Positions 1 through 4,118 of a stretch of DNA of 8,180 nucleotides are shown here, piece after piece. Numbering within the stretch: position 1 is the first letter of the stretch; every line of letters starts with the position of its first letter. A model generated the notes under the pieces. That model did no database searches. It saw only the letters and a program-made list of their open reading frames with translations, and was not told where the DNA came from. Made by a program: the position numbers and the translations under genes. The DNA is taken from NCBI GenBank assembly GCA_050122535.1, contig JASFIT010000202.1:1-8180 (forward strand). Direction: 5' to 3'. Origin of the DNA: JASFEQ01 sp050122535 (GTDB lineage: Bacteria; Desulfobacterota; DSM-4660; Desulfatiglandales; HGW-15).

Positions 1-117
1 AAATCTCGAAAGGTATCGCCTGTTCTCGGGCTGTGCAATCCAGACGGTATCTGGAGCCATATCAGCCAGCTTTTCTCTCAGCGCGCTGACCCGTTCCTGG
101 AAAGCGGATCTTTTCAT
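1..117 (-). CDS. Putative M24-family (Xaa-Pro) peptidase, N-terminal fragment
   Basis: Only the first 39 codons are present; the gene runs off the left edge. The start is ATG at 117 on the minus strand, and an in-frame TAA four codons upstream (127-129) leaves no earlier start except non-standard codons. The peptide begins MKRSAFQERVSALREKLADM and continues with a stretch ending PENRRYLSRF. A helix of the form 'R-v-x-x-L-R-x-x-L' followed by 'PENRRYLSGF' is the characteristic opening of the creatinase-like N-terminal domain that precedes the metal-dependent aminopeptidase domain in Xaa-Pro dipeptidases. The catalytic 'pita-bread' domain and its metal ligands lie outside the window, so activity cannot be judged. 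No strong Shine-Dalgarno is visible. Similarity is judged from memory of the family; this fragment could also be another protein sharing the creatinase N-domain. Confidence 0.55.
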   Translation of the reverse strand, partial: MKRSAFQERVSALREKLADMAPDTVWIAQPENRRYLSRF

Positions 118-172
118 ATACCGACATTACCAAATTCATAAACCAATTGCAATTCTTGATCCCTCCCTTTGT

Positions 173-190
173 CCCCCTTTGTAAAGGGGG
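173..190. repeat. Short perfect inverted repeat, C5T3/A3G5
   Basis: CCCCCTTT at 173-180 and AAAGGGGG at 183-190 are perfect complements around a GT pair. The sequence just before it (CCCTCCCTTTG) is a degenerate echo of the left arm. Compact C-rich/G-rich palindromes of this kind are common dispersed intergenic repeats in environmental proteobacteria and cyanobacteria. A role as a weak terminator on either strand is possible, but there is no following T-tract. Confidence 0.6.
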
Positions 191-223
191 GTCTCGGCCT
201 GCTCGCAATCCCGCTGAGCGGCC

Positions 224-239
224 GCATGAGGCCTCATGC
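224..239. repeat. Perfect 16-bp palindrome GCATGAGGCCTCATGC
   Basis: The sequence equals its own reverse complement over all 16 bases, with no loop. It lies between other repeats rather than at a promoter. It could be an operator-like binding site, but its position in the middle of a repeat cluster makes part of a mobile or REP-like element more likely. Confidence 0.6.
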
Positions 240-256
240 TTTTCGGTGGGGTGCCT

Positions 257-297
257 GCCCGCCATCGCGAGCCTGTGCTCGCTCAGGCGAGGCGGGC
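257..297. repeat. Nested hairpin element
   Basis: An outer stem GCCCGCC (257-263) pairs with GGCGGGC (291-297). Inside it an independent stem GCGAGC (267-272) pairs with GCTCGC (277-282) around a CTGT loop. Two nested perfect stems in 41 nt, very GC-rich against the surroundings, are typical of REP-like intergenic repeats. Confidence 0.55.
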
Positions 298-324
298 GGG
301 TGAAGATGTCACCGTTCAGTCGGT

Positions 325-383
325 TTTGAAAGAGCCCCAATACCCCCGTTAGAGAATGCCGCTTAGCCTGGGGGCTTTTCAAA
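325..383. repeat. Long-loop inverted repeat downstream of the TPR gene
   Basis: TTTGAAA plus AGCCCC (325-338, one bulged G at 332) is complementary to GGGGCT plus TTTCAAA (371-383). This gives 13 base pairs with one bulge and a loop of about 32 nt. On the minus strand it lies about 80 nt after the stop of the TPR gene. It has no run of T after either arm, so a classical rho-independent terminator is not supported; a repeat element or mRNA 3'-end structure fits better. Confidence 0.5.
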
Positions 384-463
384 CGTCTAAAGTATTACGG
401 GTTTCTCATATATCTAAAGTGGTTTTCGGGATGCGATACGAGATGTGGACAGGAGAAGTGGGA

Positions 464-1381
464 TTAGAAGTCCATCTTCAGAGCAAGACCGAGGCCACCC
501 CTGGTGGTAAAAAGGTTTAGATTAAGCCGGTCGGGTAGGTTCCGACGAAAATCATTTCTCACCTTCCTGTTGTATTTGTGGGCACTGTTAACGGCGCTGT
601 ATATGTTTCCCGTATACCAACCCGCTTCCACCAGTAGAAGTATACTACCGAGCACCTGAAGGTCCTCGTCAAAGGCTTCGATGGCCGCCCAAATGGTAAG
701 CCCATTGAGGAGAAATGCCACCAGTGCATCTTTAGGACGCTCACAGTAGAGATGTCCCAGGCCGGGAATGATGGCCAGGACTCCTGCGGTAGCGGGTCTT
801 TTGTAGGGTAATTCCGCCCCTTTCAGGCTCACTTTTGCAAGATCTTGCGAATTGGGATAAAGAGGGCTGCTTTTCTCCACCATCATGAAGGTCTCTGATG
901 CCTCCTGCCACTTGTCCTCCTTCATGCGACTCCAGGCAAGTCTATACTGAGCGGCATGCTTCACGTCCAGATGCGGATACGTCTCTATCACCTTTCTGAA
1001 ATATTGTTGTGCCTCCTTCAGAAGACCTTCCCTGTAATAGGATTCACCCATCAAGAATAGGGCTTTCCCGCCTACTGGCCTGGTAGAATAGCTTTTGTAG
1101 ACCTTTTCCAGGGCCTTTCTCGCCGACCCATAATTTTTTGCTTTGAGATGGCAAAACCCAATCAGATAGCCGGCCTGAGGAACCTTCTCATTTTCCGGGA
1201 AAAAATGGATAAAGCGCTCGAACTCAGCTATCGCCCTCAAGTATTCCCCCCTTTCCATGGTCTGCCGCGCAAACTGGAATTGATCCTCGCTGTCAATGGT
1301 AATCTGAACGGATAGGGCCGAGGCAGGGAGTAATAGGAAAATAAAAAAAAGGGGGAGAAAAAGGGATAGGCACCTATTCAT
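464..1381 (-). CDS. Exported TPR protein with PGLGH-type hydrophobic C-terminal region
   Basis: A 305-residue protein of unknown precise role. Residues 1-23 form a strongly hydrophobic signal peptide or anchor (MNRCLSLFLPLF..., PASA near 19-22). About four TPR-like helix pairs follow at residues 35-68, 70-103, 107-140 and 144-177, each with the alternating small/aromatic pattern and a 'Y/F-P' turn, as in periplasmic TPR proteins of the YbgF/BamD style. Residues 198-262 change character: P-A-T-A-G-V-L then IPGLGHLYCERPKDAL and two hydrophobic stretches (223-239, 246-257), resembling the PGLGQ region of DUF5683-like membrane proteins. The C-terminus alternates hydrophobic residues and ends in Phe. 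I chose ATG 1381 because it directly precedes the signal peptide and overlaps the upstream stop (ATGAATAG), giving translational coupling to the yidD-like gene. ATGs at 1393 and 1417 are possible but place charged residues before the signal. TPR assignment is confident; function is not known. Confidence 0.8.
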   Translation of the reverse strand: MNRCLSLFLPLFFIFLLLPASALSVQITIDSEDQFQFARQTMERGEYLRAIAEFERFIHFFPENEKVPQAGYLIGFCHLKAKNYGSARKALEKVYKSYSTRPVGGKALFLMGESYYREGLLKEAQQYFRKVIETYPHLDVKHAAQYRLAWSRMKEDKWQEASETFMMVEKSSPLYPNSQDLAKVSLKGAELPYKRPATAGVLAIIPGLGHLYCERPKDALVAFLLNGLTIWAAIEAFDEDLQVLGSILLLVEAGWYTGNIYSAVNSAHKYNRKVRNDFRRNLPDRLNLNLFTTRGGLGLALKMDF

Positions 1382-1799
1382 GATGTTTTCCATCCCGCGG
1401 GTACCACCAGAAATCATTGTTTTCTACGGGGTCAAGAATCAGCACCTCCCCATCAGAATGTATGTAGGGGGAAACAGTGGTCTCCTCCTTGCCTTCATGA
1501 ATAAGACGGTCCACGGTCATAACCCATCCGATGAAGAAGCCATGTTTTTTAATGGCCTGCTCAGCATAGGAAGAGCAGGAGGGAAAGCTTGGACAACGGC
1601 CAGCATCCACCGGTGAGATGTGATTCTTGTAAACGGAGAGGAGCCACTGTGCTGGGTTGAATCCTGAGGCCTCCTCAGAGGAAGGAGAATCGGATTGTCT
1701 GGAGATTTCCTCTTCAGCGAAAACGCCAGGGGTATGGCCACTCGTTACGAAGAAAAATACAAAGCATAGAAGAGTAAGTACCTTCATTAACGCGTTCAT
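1374..1799 (-). CDS. Exported protein with YidD-like (membrane insertion efficiency factor) domain
   Basis: A 141-residue protein. Residues 1-28 look like a cleavable signal peptide (MNALMKVLTLLCFVFFFVTS, then GHTPGVFA before EEE). Residues 29-48 are an acidic Ser-rich linker. Residues 50-102 carry the YidD signature: LLSVYKNHISP, then C69-xxx-P-x-C75-SSY, then a helix AIKKHG-FF-GW-MTVDRLI. Canonical YidD is a small cytoplasmic protein that sits on the inner membrane by an amphipathic helix and helps YidC/Sec insertion. Two differences stand out here: a signal peptide predicting a periplasmic location, and loss of the usual RCHP..GG segment, replaced by HEGKEETTVSPYI and a C-terminal tail with DPVENNDFWW. 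ATG 1799 is preceded by GGGAG at good spacing; the frame stays open 50 codons further upstream but without support. The stop overlaps the start of the TPR gene by 8 nt. Domain membership is fairly sure; function in the envelope is not. Confidence 0.8.
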   Translation of the reverse strand: MNALMKVLTLLCFVFFFVTSGHTPGVFAEEEISRQSDSPSSEEASGFNPAQWLLSVYKNHISPVDAGRCPSFPSCSSYAEQAIKKHGFFIGWVMTVDRLIHEGKEETTVSPYIHSDGEVLILDPVENNDFWWYPRDGKHHE

Positions 1800-1823
1800 A
1801 GAATTCTCCCTGTGATGGGAAAA

Positions 1824-1849
1824 ATGGCCAGAATATGCGGGTTGGCCAT
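1824..1849 (-). promoter_or_regulatory. Inverted repeat with T-run in the yidD-like leader
   Basis: On the minus strand ATGGCCA (rc of 1843-1849) and TGGCCAT (rc of 1824-1830) form a perfect 7-bp stem with a 12-nt loop. It is followed at once by TTTT and then CCC, 25 nt before the start codon. It could be a weak terminator or attenuator in the 5' leader, or an operator with two TGGCCA half-sites 18 nt apart. Only the sequence symmetry is observed; the function is inferred. Confidence 0.35.
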
Positions 1850-1851
1850 GG

Positions 1852-1880
1852 ACCCTAATGAACAACAGCAAATAAGTCAA
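1852..1880 (-). promoter_or_regulatory. Candidate sigma70-type promoter for the yidD-TPR pair
   Basis: On the minus strand TTGACT (rc of 1875-1880) is followed after 17 nt by TAGGGT (rc of 1852-1857). The -35 box matches five of six consensus bases but the -10 only three of six. It would give a leader of about 45 nt containing the 1824-1849 inverted repeat. It is weak evidence, given mainly because the divergent gap must hold a promoter in this direction. Confidence 0.25.
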
Positions 1881-1911
1881 GATGATAACAGGGCTTCTCA
1901 AACCCTGAAAG

Positions 1912-1940
1912 TTGACAAAAATCGCTAACCGAGGGAAAAT
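1912..1940 (+). promoter_or_regulatory. Candidate sigma70-type promoter for gspF
   Basis: A perfect TTGACA (1912-1917) is followed after a 17-nt spacer by GAAAAT (1935-1940), four of six matches to the -10 consensus. It points toward gspF and would leave an untranslated leader of about 110 nt. A nearby 5-bp hairpin CAGGG/CCCTG (1889-1907) lies just upstream. Other promoters closer to gspF cannot be excluded. Confidence 0.35.
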
Positions 1941-2059
1941 ACTTCTCAATATCTCAAGTAGTTACATTTCGAGGGTTTCCTGCTTGAAACAAAGCAACAT
2001 GGAGAAAATCCCCAGTCCCGATAGGTTTCTAACAATAAGATGTACTAAATTGTCCCCTT

Positions 2060-3286
2060 ATGCCTGTTTATGAATATACAGCCCTTGATAAGGCTGGCAA
2101 GAGCAAGACCGGTATTATTGATGCGGACAGCGCCGTAGCGGCCCGGCATAAACTCCGAGGCACCGGAATCTTCCCCGTAGAGGTGAAAGAGACCACGGCC
2201 AGGCCCAAGGATCAACCCTCTGGCCAGGTCGCTGTTTCCACCCTTTTTAAGCGTATAAGACCAGGAGAGATCTCCGTTGTCACGCGACAGTTATCCACCC
2301 TGTTGGGAGCTGGGATTACACTCGTCTCTGCATTGGAGGCACTGATAACTCAGGTGGCGAACCCGCTGCTCAAGAAAATTATGGCGCAGATCAAGGAATC
2401 CGTCAATGAGGGGAACAGCTTTGCCTTCTCTTTGTCCCAACATCCCAAGGTCTTTTCACAAATCTATATCAATATGGTCCGAGCCGGAGAGGCCTCCGGT
2501 TCCCTTGATCTGGTTCTGGACCGCCTGGCCGAATACAGCGAACACCAACAGGCCCTGAGGGGACGGGTTAAAGCGGCCCTGGCCTATCCAGTCTTCATGT
2601 TTTTTATTGGGACCCTGGTTCTCCTCTTCCTGGTCGCCGTTGTTGTCCCTCAGATAACAAAGGTGTTCAGCGACATGCATCAGACCCTCCCTCTACCCAC
2701 TCTGATCTTGATAAATGTGAGCGAGTTCCTAAAGGCCTTTTGGTGGCTCCTCCTTGCAGGCCTGGTGGCTGCCATCATATTGCTGAAACAATTTCGCAAA
2801 ACCCCTAGGGGCAGTTACATTTGGGATGAGATCAAGATACGTGTTCCTCTTTTTGGTTCGATTAGCCTGAGATTGGCCATCGCCCGATTTGGAAGGACAC
2901 TTGGTAACCTGCTTGATAGTGGTGTTCCCCTTCTGACCGCTCTGCAGATCGTGCGCAATATCGTCAATAATGTGCTGATCGCGGATGTGATCGACAAGGC
3001 CATGGATGAGATTCAAGCGGGGAAGAGCCTTGCCGCCCCTCTATCTCGGAGCAGCTGGTTTCCGCCCATGGCCCTACAGATGATATCTGTGGGAGAGCAG
3101 AGCGGAGAGTTGGAGAAAATGCTTAACAAGATTGCGGATATCTATGAAAGGGAGGCGGAAACCCAGATCACGGCCATGACATCAATGCTCGAGCCAGTCA
3201 TGATCCTGGTGATGGCGTTAGTTGTGGGATTTATGCTCATCTCCATCTTACTCCCCATATTTGAGATGAACCAGCTGATAAAATAG
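2060..3286 (+). CDS. gspF: Type II secretion system inner-membrane platform protein GspF
   Basis: A 408-residue protein of the usual GspF/PilC length. GspF forms the inner-membrane platform of the T2SS and transmits the action of the GspE ATPase to pseudopilus assembly. The N-terminus MPVYEYTALDKAGKSKTGII is the typical opening. Two T2SSF domains are visible: residues about 73-198 and 276-400, with the paired family motifs AGEASGSLD (142-150) and GEQSGELEKML (345-355). Hydrophobic membrane segments lie at about 177-197, 227-245 and 378-402. It is the first gene of the plus-strand T2SS block, transcribed away from the yidD-like gene. There is no recognisable Shine-Dalgarno before ATG 2060 (TTGTCCCCTT precedes it), but no other start fits because the conserved N-terminus begins here. 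A 315-nt repeat-filled gap follows before gspG, which is unusual for this gene pair. PilC of type IV pili is the main alternative, but the gspG-L neighbours decide for T2SS. Confidence 0.96.
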   Translation: MPVYEYTALDKAGKSKTGIIDADSAVAARHKLRGTGIFPVEVKETTARPKDQPSGQVAVSTLFKRIRPGEISVVTRQLSTLLGAGITLVSALEALITQVANPLLKKIMAQIKESVNEGNSFAFSLSQHPKVFSQIYINMVRAGEASGSLDLVLDRLAEYSEHQQALRGRVKAALAYPVFMFFIGTLVLLFLVAVVVPQITKVFSDMHQTLPLPTLILINVSEFLKAFWWLLLAGLVAAIILLKQFRKTPRGSYIWDEIKIRVPLFGSISLRLAIARFGRTLGNLLDSGVPLLTALQIVRNIVNNVLIADVIDKAMDEIQAGKSLAAPLSRSSWFPPMALQMISVGEQSGELEKMLNKIADIYEREAETQITAMTSMLEPVMILVMALVVGFMLISILLPIFEMNQLIK

Positions 3287-3307
3287 CTTCTTTTCATGAA
3301 GCTATTT
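3281..3307 (+). terminator. Hairpin over the gspF stop codon
   Basis: AAATAGCTTC (3281-3290) and GAAGCTATTT (3298-3307) are perfect 10-bp complements with a TTTTCAT loop. The left arm contains the gspF stop codon TAG (3284-3286). The right arm ends in ATTT and is followed by CATG, so the T-tract is short and the stem is AT-rich. It may be a weak terminator or attenuator that lowers read-through into gspG, or an mRNA-stabilising 3' end. Confidence 0.35.
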
Positions 3308-3431
3308 CATGTAACGTAGCTAAGCCACTGTCGAAAGACCGGCGTCTGGGAGGGTGATGGAAAATGTCCAGATGCAAGGCTTCCGAAATCCCGAGGAACG
3401 AGGCGTACATGGAAGTACGCCGCAGTGACTT

Positions 3432-3481
3432 GCCCTGTTAAATCGGCTTCGCCGTCTCGCGTAGCGAGAATTTAACAGGGC
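3432..3481. repeat. Three-way-junction palindrome nested in the gspF-gspG element
   Basis: A perfect 12-bp outer stem, GCCCTGTTAAAT (3432-3443) with ATTTAACAGGGC (3470-3481), encloses two independent hairpins: CGGC-TTC-GCCG (3444-3454) and CTCGC-GTA-GCGAG (3456-3468). The whole 50 nt folds almost without unpaired bases into a cloverleaf-like shape. There is no anticodon arm, acceptor end or tRNA consensus, so it is not a tRNA. It looks like a REP-like mobile palindrome inserted in the larger element. Confidence 0.65.
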
Positions 3482-3496
3482 GGGGGATGAGGGTAA

Positions 3497-3543
3497 CGCA
3501 GCCCTTCGACTTTGCTCAGGGCGGTGAGCCTGCCGAACCGCAG
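3497..3543. repeat. Short repeat with 5-bp flanking duplication
   Basis: A 37-nt core (3502-3538), beginning CCCTTCGAC and ending CTGCCGAAC, is flanked by CGCAG on both sides (3497-3501 and 3539-3543). The core forms a stem GCTCA (3514-3518)/TGAGC (3525-3529) with a further TTCG/CGAA pairing (3505-3508/3534-3537). From memory, 'CCCTTCGACaagCTCAGGGCGGTGAGCCTGtCGAAC' is a widely dispersed intergenic repeat in many bacterial phyla. The flanking 5-bp repeat is what an insertion with target duplication would leave. Confidence 0.55.
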
Positions 3544-3583
3544 ATGGGCGTTTTCCGACAGCCTCTACGCCACTTTAAACAGA

Positions 3584-3590
3584 AAAGGAG
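3584..3590 (+). promoter_or_regulatory. Ribosome binding site deciding the gspG start
   Basis: AAAGGAG lies 11 nt before ATG 3602. It is the only good Shine-Dalgarno near the start of gspG. It supports ATG 3602 over the in-frame GTG 3590, which overlaps it, and over ATG 3647, which has no ribosome binding site and begins exactly at the left arm of a palindrome. Confidence 0.6.
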
Positions 3591-3601
3591 TGAGTAATCC
3601 T

Positions 3602-4099
3602 ATGAAAAATATAATTTTCCTCTTCAGGGCCGCGAAGCCGCAAGTTATGAAATTTTGGACCAATCGTCCAAAATTTCATGCAGGTTTTACGCTCATTGAA
3701 ATCATGGTGGTCATAGTGATCCTTGGTATCTTGGCCACGCTCATTATTCCCAGGTTTATGGGCAGAGAGGAAGAGGCACGGCGTACCATGGCCCGGGTCC
3801 AAATGGGGAGCATGGAGACTGCTCTGAAGCTCTACAAGCTTGACAATGGTGTCTATCCCTCCACGGAACAGGGTCTGCAGGCCCTCGTTGAACCACCCAC
3901 CATCGGTCGACTTCCCCGCAAATGGCGGGAAGGTGGATACTTGGAAAAAAGCAGGGTCCCTCTGGACCCATGGGATAATGACTACATTTATTTGTCGCCT
4001 GGCGTTCATGGAGATTTCGACCTGATCTCATATGGGGCTGACGGAGAGCCTGGCGGAGAAGGGAACAATAAGGATATCAATAATTGGGAGATGGAATAG
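3602..4099 (+). CDS. gspG: Type II secretion system major pseudopilin GspG
   Basis: A 165-residue precursor. GspG is the main subunit of the periplasmic pseudopilus that pushes substrates through the GspD secretin. Prepilin peptidase (GspO/PilD) would cut at AG|FTLIEIMVV, giving a 137-residue mature protein with Glu at mature position 5 (residue 33) and the hydrophobic N-terminal helix at 29-52. The body shows family landmarks: YKLDNGVYPSTEQGLQALV, then PLDPWDNDYIYLSPG, and a C-terminal LISYGADGEPGGEG region matching the GspG calcium-binding loop. With ATG 3602 the leader is 28 residues, long for this family. ATG 3647 would give a more usual 13-residue leader but has no ribosome binding site. 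The leader is odd because a perfect palindrome (3647-3679) encodes MKFWTNRPKFH inside it. An open frame continues upstream to 3512, but that part is translated repeat DNA. gspH follows 19 nt later. Confidence 0.95.
   Translation: MKNIIFLFRAAKPQVMKFWTNRPKFHAGFTLIEIMVVIVILGILATLIIPRFMGREEEARRTMARVQMGSMETALKLYKLDNGVYPSTEQGLQALVEPPTIGRLPRKWREGGYLEKSRVPLDPWDNDYIYLSPGVHGDFDLISYGADGEPGGEGNNKDINNWEME
3647..3679. repeat. Perfect palindrome inside the gspG leader-peptide coding region
   Basis: ATGAAATTTTGGAC (3647-3660) and GTCCAAAATTTCAT (3666-3679) are exact complements around a CAATC spacer. The repeat is in frame with gspG and encodes the leader segment MKFWTNRPKFH just before the Ala-Gly cleavage site. 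Read from the other strand it encodes a nearly identical peptide (MKFWTIGPKFH). In mRNA it would make a 14-bp hairpin 45 nt into the gspG message. Confidence 0.75.
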
Positions 4100-4118
4100 T
4101 TTCCTGACGAGACGAGTG

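Larger units (their letters stand above)
118..463. other. Intergenic region with palindromic repeats, no credible gene
   Basis: This 346-nt stretch separates the TPR gene stop (464-466, minus strand) from the M24-like start (117). Open frames cross it on both strands, but they are low-complexity, lack ribosome binding sites and run through palindromes. I see four separate secondary-structure elements (173-190, 224-239, 257-297, 325-383), each listed on its own. Positions 384-463 are AT-richer and show no structure I can name. Confidence 0.7.
3328..3561. mobile_element. MITE-like composite repeat element between gspF and gspG
   Basis: Imperfect terminal inverted repeats bound about 234 nt: CTGTCG...GTCTG at 3328-3348 matches the reverse complement of 3541-3561 at 15 of 21 positions, with the outer six and inner four bases identical. 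Inside is a perfect hairpin GGCGTAC (3402-3408)/GTACGCC (3415-3421). No protein is encoded. Short structured elements with phrases such as 'GATGCAAGGC', 'GAGGCGTACATG' and 'AACGCAG...GATGGGCGTTTTCCGACAGCC' are, from memory, dispersed intergenic repeats in deltaproteobacterial genomes; I cannot confirm copies here because the window holds one. I see no convincing target-site duplication around the outer ends. The element is interrupted by two further repeats (3432-3481 and 3502-3538). Confidence 0.5.

Noticed and set aside
62..382. Open frame of 106 codons on the minus strand, and a 60-codon frame on the plus strand at 147-329
   Set aside because: Both run through the palindromic repeats, have no ribosome binding site and show no protein-like composition. 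The minus frame also overlaps the better-supported M24-like start in another frame.
1800..1949. N-terminal extension of the yidD-like gene by 50 codons
   Set aside because: The extension has no ribosome binding site and would bury the signal peptide inside the protein. The ATG at 1799 has GGGAG at correct spacing.
3432..3481. tRNA or tRNA-like gene suggested by the cloverleaf shape
   Set aside because: It has only 50 nt, two hairpins with 3-nt loops, no anticodon loop of 7, no T-loop GTTC motif and no acceptor end.
3328..3561. CRISPR array or integron attC array
   Set aside because: There are no regularly spaced identical direct repeats, and the motifs differ from each other. The attC core sites (RYYYAAC and GTTRRRY in the right arrangement) are not present.
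3512..3601. N-terminal extension of gspG by 30 codons
   Set aside because: It is translated repeat DNA (the 3502-3538 repeat and the end of the outer element). AAAGGAG before ATG 3602 gives a better start.
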